This document shows, piece by piece, positions 1 to 11,344 of a stretch of DNA of 64,000 nucleotides. Origin of the DNA: Catenaria anguillulae PL171. Lineage: Eukaryota > Blastocladiomycota > Blastocladiomycetes > Blastocladiales > Catenariaceae. How positions within the stretch are numbered: the first letter of the stretch is position 1; each line of letters starts with the position of its first letter. The notes under the pieces are model-generated. The model saw only the letters and a program-made list of their open reading frames with translations, was not told the DNA's origin and made no database searches. The stretch spans positions 1-64,000 of the forward strand of contig MCFL01000100.1 of NCBI GenBank assembly GCA_002102555.1, written 5' to 3'. Both the position numbers and the translations under genes were made by a program.

Positions 1-769
1 GACGAAATCTGCTGTGTTTCGAGTTTGGTCGCGTTGAAGGGCGAGTCATGCACAGCACAGCTTGACGGTTATTGCATTGAATCCATTGCTCGATTCGGCT
101 GTACGAGTACACTGCTCTGGGTCACTGCCAATAGTAGTTGGCATGAATGTCTTTGATGGGCTCACATTACCATAGTACCCCCGTTTGAAAATGCTTGCCA
201 ATGTTTGTTCGCACCTTCGACGTGCTCCAACCGCTCCTCTTTCCCATGTACATATCTGTGGTGCAGTTGTTTCCGCATGTATTATACAACAGCTCTGGCA
301 TTTGCCTGTACAATCGAGAGCCGTCGGGAAAGAAATCGATATCCCTCCAGTGTTGTCCCACCAGCAGATACTCGTTTGAGCTCAATCCCAGCGTCTCATC
401 ATCTGTCGTTGAATCTGATAGCATACCACCTGTTTTGTTTTTTATGATGGATACAGCTCTGTATTGAATATTAGATATGACAAGAAACTGACCAAGAAAG
501 CCTGAGGTGACAAGAAAACAACTGCTGGCACACGCGGTCGCACAAAAATTGAGAGTGTCGGAGCGCTGAGGAACGGTAAGAATTTAATCATTCTCCGCAA
601 GCCCGCCCAGCGAACTCGATCAATAAGAAAACATGAAAAGGATTGGGTCTCGGGTAAATGTCGACATTAATAGCCTAACAAAAAAGTCAACAGAAACTGG
701 CAAAGATAAAATGGTATGGTGTACCGAGGATCCGCGCACGACCGGCTTGCAACAAGCAAGAGGATGTCA
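1..769. other. Intergenic, no gene seen
   Basis: Only short open frames with no recognisable protein pattern occur here, on either strand. The right part probably holds the 3' untranslated region of the minus-strand gene ending at 770. A gene entering from the left edge cannot be excluded. Confidence 0.4.
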
Positions 770-3700
770 TCACCGATCCCACCTCAATGCACGGCCCAAC
801 AAGGCCTGAAGCACCGATGTTGACCTTGTCGGACCCGCTCCGTCTCTTGGCTGTCCAATCTGATCCTGTGTACACGTTGCTTCACGCGAGCCATTGCCTG
901 AGAGCAGCGAGGTGACAGAAAATGGATGAGGATGCTGCTCGACCACGACCGCTGGCCGAGTCGGTGACGACGATGCGGCGGCGGGCCGCGTGGCTCGTGA
1001 CGACGCAGATGAACTCACAGATGGCAGAGTAGGTGGGGCCGTGCTTGGGCGAATGAGGCCCTTGTTCTGCTTCTTGTCCTTGATGCTCGTGGGCAATGGT
1101 GACGAGTTGGACATGCGCGAAGATGCCTTTGCCAAAGATAATGGCGACCGTGACCGGCCTTGAAGCACATTCGGCTCCGACTGCGCCACGTGGCCGTCGG
1201 CTGCTTGGTCTTGGTCGTTGTACGGTGCTTCGCTCCTCGTCTTTAATGGAGCCGGGGTCAAAGGACGCGCATTCGGACTCGGATTTGGCTGCATCCCTGA
1301 GCTGGGGTCTCGGATCGGCGAATCCACCAGTTCCAAGATGGGCCTCGACTCGTCGCTGTCACCGTCCACAAGCATCCCATCCTGGTGTGCATCTACCAAT
1401 GGATTCTCCTGGATCGACCGGAGCTCTGGGGCCGCGGAGCCCGTTTCCTTGGATACATCCACCGTCATCACATCCTCAGTTGCCCCTTGCGCCACGGCCC
1501 GCGCCTCGTGCAAATCACGCACAATGCCATCCTCAATTACGCCACCTAAAGCATTGCCCGCCGCACAATTTCCCGCCCCAGCACCCGCGATCTTGACCTG
1601 GGCCGCTGTCTCATTCTGCACCTGAGTCATACTACTCAACCGCTTCCGCAACACCTGCAAATGTCTCGCCTGAACGGGCGGCACCATGACCACAATCTCG
1701 ACAGGCTTTCTGGGACTCTGACTGGGATTCGCGGCGCCACCGAGTTCCTGCTTCATACCCTCACCAACCACGCCACGAACCGCCGCCGGTGCCTTGCCTC
1801 CTCTCCTCCTGGCGCCACCGCCCGCGCCACCCATTCCCTCATACCTAGGATCCGCATACCCTCTAACCTTGCGATTCTTGAGCGCCTCCACATCCACGCC
1901 CTCGCACGTGACGCGCCCGTGAATCAGGTCGTCGAGCTGGTGCCTGCACGCGCGCTTGGAGCGTGTCGGGAAATGATGCGACAGCCGCGCAACCAGATCA
2001 CCAGGGTCGGTGGCCGCCAGCCATTGCGTGCACAGGAGAAGACGGTCGGCGCGTGTCCAGCGAGTGCCGAGCGACACGAGCGGCGTTTCACCTAGGGCAG
2101 CCGTGATCGATGACGCCGCAGAGGTCGGATGAGCCGCAACCGGAGATGGTGAAGGAGAAGCGGCGCGTGAGGAGGTTGTCGACGGGGTCGAGGGACGCGA
2201 AGATGACGATGACGACGACATGTAGACCGACAGGTACGAAGACAGCGATGGCGGAGTGGATTCAGCCACCTCGGGCTGGATTTGCGCATGCGGGTCGTTG
2301 TGAATCGATGGTGTTGGCTCCAAACGTGAATGTGCAGAAGGCATGGTAGGCATGGGCGGTGTGCTTTCTGCCCGATCAGATGCACCAACCGGCTCGGTGG
2401 CCGTTTGTTCCTCATCTTGGAGTATTTGCACGCACTCGCCTTGCTCGGGTGGTGTGAGTTGGACAGAACGCACTGTGGCCCGCACATTCCGAGACAAGCA
2501 CACGCTCGTCGATGAGGAAGACTGCCATTGTTGCCTGCGCCTGGCGCGGTTCGAACGTTGCCCTTGTGGTTGAACTCGGGCGGCGGCGGCCAATGCGTCT
2601 CCGAGTAGCAGAGCGGGCAGCCCACGGGAGCGAAAAATGTCGGGCGGCGGGGTTGGTAGGCGCATGAACGGATACTCCAATGCTGGACCAAGCAGAGGGA
2701 CTGGACCTGTGCATGTTAAACAACAAGGAACGTGAATTGACTGGATTTCGAGCGAGCAAGCAAGCAAGCAGAACCAAGAGTACCACTATCCACAGCCAAG
2801 TGTTCCAGCCTCACGACATCCACCACCACCTCGTCCTCGTCGTCTACATCTGCCAGCCCACCATCCACATGCCTACTTTTGGTGTTACCCGACGCTCGGC
2901 GCTGCCGCCTTTTCTTTTGCTTGGAATGGCTGGCGATTCCCAAATCGCCTTGGGTAACCCGACGCTTGCGTTTCGCAGATGCATCCAGCGCGTTGGGTTT
3001 CACCGCGTCGGCCGCCGACGCCTTGAGTGCAGGTGCATTAAGGTGCGGGAGCGACGTCAAACCCGAGACCGTATCCGATGTTGCAGTTGGAACAGGATCC
3101 ATGGTTGAGTGTACCGATCCTGTCACGTTCGACCTGCGCATCGATGCGGTCTCGCGTCGAGCACGGCCCCTGCCCCGCCCCGGTGCGGGCGGAATCTGAC
3201 GCTCCGCGCCGCGTGCAGCCGCCACCGCCGACAATGCCGCCGACTCCAAGGCGTGCGACTGCAATTGTGTGCACCGCAGCTGTCCCTTGGCCGCGGCAAG
3301 CTGCTGCGCCTCTTTAGATTTCTGCCCCGTGCCCCTCCTTCCTCCACCTCTATGCCTGCCCGCGCCCGCACCTCCACTCGAGCGTGCAGCACGCGCCACG
3401 GCCGCGCCATCCTCAACTGCCACCCAACGCTGCCCGTACTCCCCCGTGCGCTCTTGTCGTTTGCGTCTTGCCTTGGCCGCCCTTGCGATCCCGCGTGCCG
3501 CTTGACTGGTCTTTGCGCGTTTCACCGGTCGGGCGCGTGCGGCCACAGTGGCTTCGTAGTCGCTGGCGAGGCTCGAGAGTGCGTCCGAGTCGTCGTCGTC
3601 GTCCAGGGCGGCGGCGGTTGCAGTTGGATTCGAGTATGTGCATCGTGCGAGGACTTGGGACGTGGGCGGATGAGCTCGCGTTGGCGTTGGCGCCGGCGGG

Positions 3701-5244
3701 TCGGACGCGCTTGGTGTAGGTGCCAACAGGGGTTTGCGAATGCGGATAATGAGCGATGGTGGCACAGGTGGTGGCGGCGGCGCGGCGGGTGCGGAAGCGA
3801 AAGCAGTTGTAGGCGGGCAGAGTGGTTGCGACCACAATGTGGAGGCAGGGGACATGGGTGTAGAAGTTGCGATGGAGACGGGCGGCGATGGGAGCGAAGT
3901 CGAGTGCCGAGGAGCCAAGGAATAGAGTGGATCGTTGGCGTTGGTTGAAAGCGAGATCTGTCGGGAAAGAATGAGTGAAAGTGAGACCACGGAAAGAAGA
4001 GGTCGCCGCCAAGATCAAGTGGTTTGTACGTTTGCAGAGTAGGCCCACGTGTGGATTTCTGAGGCCGTGAATCGTGTGTATAGCTTTGAATGTTGACATA
4101 CGCACATTTTGCACCGAATCGCATAGGTCAGTCTCACACATCAGGACACTTTCACCACAACACGTACCAATTCGAGCAAGCGCCTCTTCTCATCCAACAC
4201 CCGCTCCACAACCAGCCTTGCACACGAATCCGAAGCGTGCTCCAACCACTCTCCATCCGTGACATGGCTCCTCCTCTGGCGCACCGGCGCACTTGCCGCC
4301 GCGGCCGCAGCCGCAGCTGCAGCAGGAAAAAAGGCCGATGGCGGATGCGAGTCTTGCAAATCCCAAGCAGGTGGCGGCGAAACGGGCCGAGAAGCAGCTT
4401 GGACGGGCGATGCAATGGGCGAAAAGGTGGTGAATCGGTAATCGATGGCCGATGGCGCAGGAGCGATGGCGGGCGACGGGTGGTAAGACGGCGCGGCAGA
4501 GTGGTCCGAGATGGTGGATGAGGAAGATGAGCAGATTGATTCTGGCGTCGGCGAACGTGGGATCGAGCTTGGAGACGTGCTGATGTTGGTTGAGAACGAC
4601 GAGGAGGATGTCGACGGAGCTGTTGAGGGGCGATTGTGCGGCTGAGAAGAGATACCCGGCGGATAAGCGGGTGAGGATGAGTGGCAGAAGGATGGATGCG
4701 GGAGTGGTTGGGACAATGAGTCTGCCGTAGACATGGGCGAGTGGAAGTACGGGAGAGTCGGTGGTAATGGCGGCAATGGCGGGTCGAGGTCCAATGGCAA
4801 GCGGGAAGTCAAGTTGAACGCGTCCGCGTCAACTTGCACTTGCGGCATGGCTTCAGGTTGGTGACGAACGTCAAGGTTGTTGCGTTGCTGATCACCAGTG
4901 ACGAGAGGTGATGTGGACGCTATGGCAGCTGCAGTCAAGGGCGCCGTTGTGGCAACAGTGGAAAACGACACGGGCCCAACATCGACGTCCATGGCCATGC
5001 CGATGTTGCCGCCCATGATGCCCAGATCGCCAACAACAACACCAGCGCCGCTGCAAAACGCATCCATGTCGAGCAAATCGTCCATGGTCAATCCCAATCC
5101 GGCGCTGTCGAGGGCCACGGGAGAGCCGAATCCGCTCTGCGCCGATATCTGCTGCCCACCAGGGTCACCGGTGCAAGGCAGAGGCGGGCCGTAGCTGAAG
5201 CCGTGCAAGTCGGGCGTAGCGTCGTCGTTCTTTGTCGTGTCCAT
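770..5244 (-). CDS. Large low-complexity nuclear-type protein with Myb/SANT-like segment
   Basis: I join three open frames into one gene: exons 5244-4168, 3957-2784 and 2706-770, about 1395 aa. The donors are GTACGT and GTACTC, the acceptors GACAG and CACAG, and the phases agree. The ATG at 5244 is the first plausible start; upstream codons in the frame look non-coding. The N-terminus has an acidic, activation-like patch (MDDLLDMDAF) and Ser/Pro-rich tracts. The middle is Arg/Lys/Gly-rich, with AT-hook-like PGRGRGRARR and several bipartite basic stretches. Near the start of the third exon's second half there is a Trp-anchored helical segment (TRWTRADRLLLCTQWL, then FPTRSKRACRHQL) resembling Myb/SANT-like DNA-binding folds. 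I infer a nuclear chromatin or transcription protein. The first intron (210 nt) is longer than usual here and may hide a small exon. Two separate genes, split at about 4.1 kb, are the main alternative. Confidence 0.5.
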
Positions 5245-5767
5245 GCTGTGGCGGGTATTGAGCGGCGGCGCAGGGCATGCGAGTCTGGGGGCATGGATGC
5301 GCACACGCACTGGCAGCGGTTTTCTGTGTTTTCTGGGCAATGAATGCGGGATATCGATTGCGGATGGCCACACCAAATGCCAAAGGACCGGCTGGTTCTG
5401 GGAGGTATAGGTGTGATTCGAGGGTCGGGGGTCGGGGGAGGCCGTCAAGAGGGCAGCAGGGGACGCCGGGATATCTGCGTTGCGTTGGATGACTATCGGA
5501 TCGTATATATTAGCAATAGGCCGGGCAATACAGTAGGCATGAACGAGACAACCATTGCAGCAAAACCCACTTGGGCAGACCTTGCACATGTACAGTACAT
5601 TTGTCACGTGTCTCTGTCGCGAACAATACATAAAGCGAACAACCCGCAGTTGATCGATCGCACTTTTGACACCGAGCTGTCCATTGCAGTCCAGACCATG
5701 ACGACATTGGGGGGGGGTGCAATTGTCATGGAATACTAACATAAAAACAATGGGGAAAAAGTAGAGT
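5245..5767. other. Intergenic: upstream of 770-5244 gene, downstream of rhomboid gene
   Basis: The open frame of the large minus-strand gene extends upstream to 5742, but the codons before the ATG at 5244 read as Cys/His-rich, untypical sequence. I treat them as promoter and 5' leader. No other feature is seen. Confidence 0.45.
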
Positions 5768-6946
5768 TCAAATCAACAACCGTGCCTCGACCTTCTCGCC
5801 CTCCCCAGGCAACTGAAGCGGGCTGCCGCCGTCTGAATCACTGTCACTCGATACTCCTCCCGTTCTTGGCGAAGGTAGCCTGAACGGAGCGGTCCCAGCC
5901 GCGGCACCTGCATCGTGCAAGGTAGCGCCGGGACTTGGCACACCCTCGTCATCCGACAAGAGCAATCCTCCCCCACCGCCGCCGCCAAGCACGCGCCCGG
6001 GCGCATCAAACCCAGACGGGCTCGACGCGCCGGGAACACTGGCGTACCGCGGCAGTGCCGTGGACGGTTCGTGCGGCACATACAGGTCCGAGTCGAGCAC
6101 TTTGCGCAGGCGCGGCGATGTGGATGTTTCGAGGCGGTCCATGAGCGAGGATGGGAATTGTGCCCAGTTGAGCAGCCCAAATGCATCTATGTCCATGTAT
6201 GCATGGTTCATGGTTTGAGTTACAAGTCGGCATCTGGCATGGCGCGAACCAGGCACAAGAACATCAACAAAAACAGACGTACACAGATACCCGGCACACA
6301 TGCCCGCCAGGTGACCCCAAAACGTGACGCCAGACACGAGCACCGATACGAGCACCAACAAGATCCACGGATACACGCCCGCAGGCACCTCCACAACTCC
6401 AAACACATTCAACTTTGCCTCCTTGAGCTCATGGCAGTAAACCACCACCAGCGCAAATAATACGCCCGAGCATCCCACAATACACTCTGGACTGAGTGCA
6501 AACATGAGTCCGACCACAAATGTGACGACGCCATGAACCACAGCCGCAACCAGCGGCAACACAACCACCACCAAGTGCATCACGGCCACGGACCCGAGGC
6601 GCTTTTCCTGATACGACACGAGCGACAGTGCCGCCAGTGCATTGAACAGCCAGTGCCAGAAGCCGCCGTGCATGATGGGCGCGAGCAGCGCAAACAACCA
6701 GCCCGTCAGCGACACGAGCGTCCGCGGGTTGTAGCACGTGCGTGTGGCGGCAAGCGCAACGCCCTCGACGAGCGAGCACACGTAGGCAAACGTGATGGTG
6801 CCCACGTACACGCGCGTTGCCAGTGGGATCGAGTGTGTCCAGGCCGTCAGGCGCGACAGGTTGAAGGCCGAGCGGCCTATGGATGGGGTGGCTAAGTTGG
6901 CCGTGGAGGAGGGGCCAGTCGAGTCGGGTGGGAGTTGGATGGGCAT
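5768..6946 (-). CDS. Rhomboid family intramembrane serine protease
   Basis: Single-exon 392-aa polytopic membrane protein. Rhomboids cleave transmembrane substrates inside the bilayer with a Ser-His dyad. The sequence shows the signature HGGFWHWLFN at about residues 93-102 (the family HxxxxHxxxN-like motif on TM2), GCSG with the presumed nucleophile Ser160, and GHLAG with the presumed base His212. About six hydrophobic segments lie between residues 45 and 235. A roughly 150-residue hydrophilic, Gly/Ser/Pro-rich C-terminal tail follows, as in fungal Rbd2/RHBDD-type rhomboids. The ATG at 6946 starts directly before a short polar N-terminus. It is divergent from the YjbQ gene across about 290 bp, so the two may share a promoter region. 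An active enzyme is likely because both catalytic residues are present; substrates and membrane are unknown. Confidence 0.9.
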   Translation of the reverse strand: MPIQLPPDSTGPSSTANLATPSIGRSAFNLSRLTAWTHSIPLATRVYVGTITFAYVCSLVEGVALAATRTCYNPRTLVSLTGWLFALLAPIMHGGFWHWLFNALAALSLVSYQEKRLGSVAVMHLVVVVLPLVAAVVHGVVTFVVGLMFALSPECIVGCSGVLFALVVVYCHELKEAKLNVFGVVEVPAGVYPWILLVLVSVLVSGVTFWGHLAGMCAGYLCTSVFVDVLVPGSRHARCRLVTQTMNHAYMDIDAFGLLNWAQFPSSLMDRLETSTSPRLRKVLDSDLYVPHEPSTALPRYASVPGASSPSGFDAPGRVLGGGGGGGLLLSDDEGVPSPGATLHDAGAAAGTAPFRLPSPRTGGVSSDSDSDGGSPLQLPGEGEKVEARLLI

Positions 6947-7239
6947 CTTCGGACGCGATAAATAAAATGTGGGCGTGGGATGCGGAGGTTGTCGAATGTG
7001 GAGCTCAATTCATGGTTCATCGATGGATAGTTACAGTCTTTCTGTAACCGCCAATCAGACCGCCAAGAAATTAACGAGCCAAAAGTAACTTGGAGAGGAC
7101 GCCGATCCGACCTTCTCTGCGCCTTCTATGGATCTTTCTTTAGTATGGTGCGGGACGCTGGCTCTGGCTCCAATTTTTTTCATTTCATCCGATTCCAAGC
7201 GCGAGCAGTATACATACTTGCATATGAATATTTACCAAC

Positions 7240-7778
7240 ATGGCACTCTGGGCACAAAAGACAATCTCCCTGCAGCCCCGCTCGCGCGGGTGCCACCTCG
7301 TCACCAACGAAATTGTCCGCGCCATCGAGGCTGACCTGCGCAAGTTCAAGGTCGGGCTCGCCAACGTTTTTCTTCAGCACACATCTGCATCCCTCACCAT
7401 CAACGAGAACGCCGACCCGGATGTACGCAAGGACATGGAAATGATGCTCAACCGCATTGCCCCCGAAGACGCGCCCTATGTGCACACGGACGAGGGACCC
7501 GATGACATGGTTTGTTTTTGTTAGAATTCCACCCTTGTCTCGCACCCAAATCGACCATGGGCAACCATGGGCTACTAACACGCGCACGACGAAATTCGAA
7601 ATTGTGAATTTTTTTCTAGCCAGGCCATGTCAAGTGCAGTTTGTTCGGCGCGGCGCTCACAATTCCCATCACCAATGGCAGGCTCAACTTGGGCACATGG
7701 CAGGGCATTTGGCTTTGCGAGCACCGGGATCATGGCGGCAGTCGTCGAGTGGTGGTGACTTTGCAAGGATCGTCTTGA
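7240..7778 (+). CDS. YjbQ/UPF0047 family protein
   Basis: Two exons, 7240-7509 and 7620-7778, encode 142 aa, the usual size for this small single-domain family. The intron (110 nt) begins GTTTGT, has a CTAAC branch-like element near 7573 and ends TTTCTAG. Family hallmarks are visible: [17 protein letters not shown] in exon 1, and [25 protein letters not shown] in exon 2, which carry the conserved His/Glu/Asp positions of the pocket. Bacterial members have been linked to thiamine phosphate synthase activity, but for eukaryotic members the reaction is not settled, so I give no enzyme name. The ATG at 7240 matches the family N-terminus (MALWAQKTI). Divergent neighbour: the rhomboid gene. Confidence 0.92.
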
Positions 7779-8092
7779 TTATGTATACAGCCTTTGGTGA
7801 ATGCAAACTGAACAGCTCACCTGCCTGACATTCTGTTGAGTCGTGTCTCAGACTTCAGTGTTGTCTCCTCTTCAGAGTACACAACCGTGACTGTGATCTT
7901 GTCGATGTATGAGCACAGGAGTTGACACACGGGTTGTATAGTTTAGCATGAAAACGGCACAATCCAACAGCGAGCAAAGAAAGGTGTGGAAACGAGATGG
8001 GAAAAAAGTGACAAAGTGTAAATAAGACGAGTCAAGTGGACAGATAAAGAAATGAATGGACCAGCACTCGAAAAAGCGTCACCGATCTGGGC
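7779..8092. other. Convergent 3' ends, no gene
   Basis: About 310 bp between the stop of the YjbQ gene (+) and the stop of the MscS gene (-). It probably contains both 3' untranslated regions. Nothing else is seen. Confidence 0.5.
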
Positions 8093-10617
8093 TCACAAGT
8101 GGTCGCTGTACTCTGGCGCGCCCGCCGACGAGCAAGTCACGCCCGCCTCAAGCAAGGCCTGTCGAAGGGCAAACAAGTAGGCATTCCGCCTGGCGCCACG
8201 CTTGCCCATCTCCTGCCAGTTGGCCATGTGCTCAATGCACACGGCGCACTTGAGTGCCGATTCCGACAACAGCACCTCCTTGATGACCCACGAGAACGCC
8301 GGCTTGAAATCGCGCGAGTTTTCGTCCAGAAAGTCTAGCATCTTTTCAGTGACAAGGTCCATTTGCTCCTGCGTTGTCTTGATGTCCACCTTGATAATCA
8401 CATCCTCGGACATGTGGCCCGACCGGCGGATGTTGTCAATGGTCTTGGTTTGCAACACGGCATTGGGCACAAACACGAGCTTGCCGTCGCCGCGAGCCAG
8501 AATCGTGGTCAAAATGGACATGCCGCGCACGCGGTAGAAGGCGCCGTCCACGCGAATCGTGTCGCCAACGTCAAAGTAGTGCTGGCCAAACATGTACAGC
8601 ACGTTTTCAAACGTGGTCTTGAGCGTGCCGCCAAAGATGAAGGTACCGGGCAAGAGAATAGCGGCAATGGCGCTCATGTAGCTTGCCGTCGGCAGGCCCC
8701 AGATGTTGCAACCAATGATAAACATGATGAAGACGTTGACTGCGCCAAGGCCATAGTCGAGACTGGCCACGGCCGACGACACATCCTTGATTGAGTTTTC
8801 AATGTCGCGCTTCTCTTGCATCCACCCTTGCAGCAACGACTTCATCTCGTCCTTTGAAATGTCGCCCGACCGGTTCGCGTCAAACACGTTGAATGCGCGT
8901 CGGGCCTCGGCGTCCGAGTCAAAGTAGGGCCGGAAATCTTCCACAACGAGCTCCTCGTGGCCGGGCGCAACCAGCGCATTGAACAAGTCACGGGCCATAC
9001 GATTGGCGTCTGCGCGGGAGCGTGGAATGGACGAGGCATTGGACAGGGCAAATGGGTCGAGTTTGGCTTGCTTTGCAATTTCCGCAACCGTCTTGTTTGC
9101 TTGCTTGGCGATAAATTGGCCCGCGCGATTCAGTACATTCTTGGACTGCTTTTTTGCGGTTGAATCGCTCGCATACGTTGCCGAGCCTGCGGGCGTCGGG
9201 TCGTCGTGCAAGTTGAGGAACGATGACGTCAAACTGCGTGGCCCGTCCGACGGGCTCATGACGCCCATTGGGATCCTTGGTCGTGGAGACCGGAGAGACA
9301 CGAGCAGGCGTTCGAGAAACTCGTTGGCTTCGCGCGAGTCGCGGATACGGTTCTTGTATGCCTTGCGGTGGAAGCGGGTGGCAATCACTTCGAGAATGAG
9401 CTTTTGGCCCGTCCACAGTGTGTGAATCACAAATAAGGTGAGAAGGACTTTGCCAATGATGTGGAACCTATGTGCATGAAAACGAATCGGGGAGGGAATC
9501 AGCGATGCATGACTGCGCGTCTTTCTGAGACACAGGGACGAGTCTTGAAAGAGTACCAAAGTGTTGAGCCGTCGTCAGCGCCCAAAGTCGCCTTCCAGCG
9601 CCAGTTGGGAACAACAACAAACACATTCCAAAGCACGTTGGACAAAATGATCCAGACGGCTGTTGCAATGCGCTTATGCATGACTCGGAAGTAGTTGAGG
9701 TACTCGGAGAGCTTTTCCTCGACGCGCGAACCAAGAGCGATACCGAAGATGCGTTGGAGGATGGTAGGGACAATGGACAGGGCAAACAGCGTCACATAGT
9801 GGAGCGTCCACGAAATGCACAGGTAAATCGACCAGTACAGGAGCGGCATGCCGCCAATGTTGAGCGTCGAGGTCCAGTCCGGGAATGAGAGCAGTTTGTT
9901 TTGGTCGTCAAAGAACTTGATGCCAAACATGATGTCTGGCAGCCCGAGCAGAGCAAAGATGACGGCGTCGCCGAGAATGGCCGTGAGCTATGTGTGTTCG
10001 TATGGTCGTCAACAGGGCGCGGTGAGAATCCCTTCCATACAGAGTAAGGTACGGGCTGAACGTACCAAGCACTGAAGCCAGTATGGCAACTTTGCCAAAA
10101 AGTTGCGAATGAACGCACACCGGCGACCACCCTTGTCGCCCTTGCCCGTCTCGTCGCCATGCTGCGACCCGTCGTCATGGTCGACATCCCAATCGAAATC
10201 CTCCTTGCGCGAACGAGTATGCGGATCGCGCTCATTGTCCTCGTCATCGTCATCGTCGACTTCAATGTCATCTGCTCCGGCGCCCGCGGGGCGCGCACCG
10301 CTCGTTTTTCTTGACCGGCGAGTTGCGCGCGTATTGGTCCGACGTGACCGAGTTGCGGTTGCCGTGTTAATCGGGTCCGCATCGCTCCCGTTGCGCCGAG
10401 TCAGCGTGTGACTGCCGGACGCTATGCCCGTCGACGTGCCCGTTGGCGAGCCACCGGCAATGGTGGATTTCTGGTTCATGTTATTGTAGGCAGCGCCCAC
10501 AATGAGCATGTTGGAGACGTCATCGATGTTGGGCGTGTTGGTGGTGTTGTTGTTGTTGTCGCCCAAGGATGCAGGTTCCGGGTTGGCGGCCGGAATCGGG
10601 GGTGGGAGGTCGGCCAT
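8093..10617 (-). CDS. EF-hand mechanosensitive ion channel, MscS-like (Msy1/Msy2 type)
   Basis: Three exons, 10617-10066, 9987-9557 and 9467-8093, give 785 aa with matching phases (donors GTACGT and GTACTC). The N-terminal ~180 residues are polar and acidic. Exons 2-3 start a series of hydrophobic helices (for example LTAILGDAVIFALLGLPD and PLLYWSIYLCISWTL). A canonical EF-hand loop, DANRSGDISKDE, lies near residue 525, followed by a pore-lining helix and the MscS beta-domain (GTLKTTFENVLYMFGQHYFD, DTIRVDG, VFVPNAVLQTK) at about 604-690. This order (membrane helices, EF-hand, MscS) is that of fungal Msy1/Msy2 channels, known in fission yeast to act in internal membranes during hypo-osmotic Ca2+ responses. 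Here the same role is inference; it would suit wall-less zoospores facing osmotic swelling. Start: the ATG at 10617 gives MADLPPPIP. Confidence 0.92.
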
Positions 10618-11344
10618 TGTTTGGTGTTTGAGATGAGAGATGCGGGGTTGTTGAGGTGCCGAGCGGCAGCGGTCGTGGTGGGAATCGTGACAGTCTATGT
10701 CGTTGGTCTGTTGATGTCGTATTGTAGGGCGGGAGGGAGCCAAGATTTAGGTTGATGACGTTGCTGCGGAGAAAGGTTGACGAGATTGGAAATCAAGCTC
10801 TGAAATCTGAAGAGAGTAACATTGATGGCTTTGCGTGCAGAGGCAATGTGGAGTGGTATGGGCCCAACGGCTATTTATGCTCGGGCTGTGTCATGAATTC
10901 ACCTGCGAATAAGTCGTGGGAAGGCGGTGCATCTCAGCTGGCTTGGTGATGGACACAAGCCTCGAAAATGCGTACGACCATCCTGACGCGCTGTGGCTTG
11001 GAAAGGGAAGGGGGTCAAGCTCAAGGTCAAGCTCATGTCTTGTCCGCATTGTCCGCGACTCGTGGTCGGAAGAAACAATGACCAACCCAACATGGTCCAT
11101 TCTGTTACCAACAACTTGGGTCGCCCATGATTGCGACAGTTGATGAAAGATACTGATGAAATACTATCGTGCGTTCAAGAGTATACCAACTAGTCATTGA
11201 TGTCATCAGGTTCCATTTAATTGTTGCAATCCTCGGACAGATGGAGCGAACGTATCATCATAACTGGTCGTAAACGTCACGCACTCCTCAATACACATTG
11301 ATGCAAGCGCTGATGACGGAAACGTGTACATTCGCAAACACATC
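10618..11344. other. Intergenic: MscS promoter and WDR81 3' region
   Basis: About 730 bp upstream of the MscS start and downstream of the WDR81 stop, both on the minus strand. Only short frames with no family resemblance are present. Confidence 0.5.
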
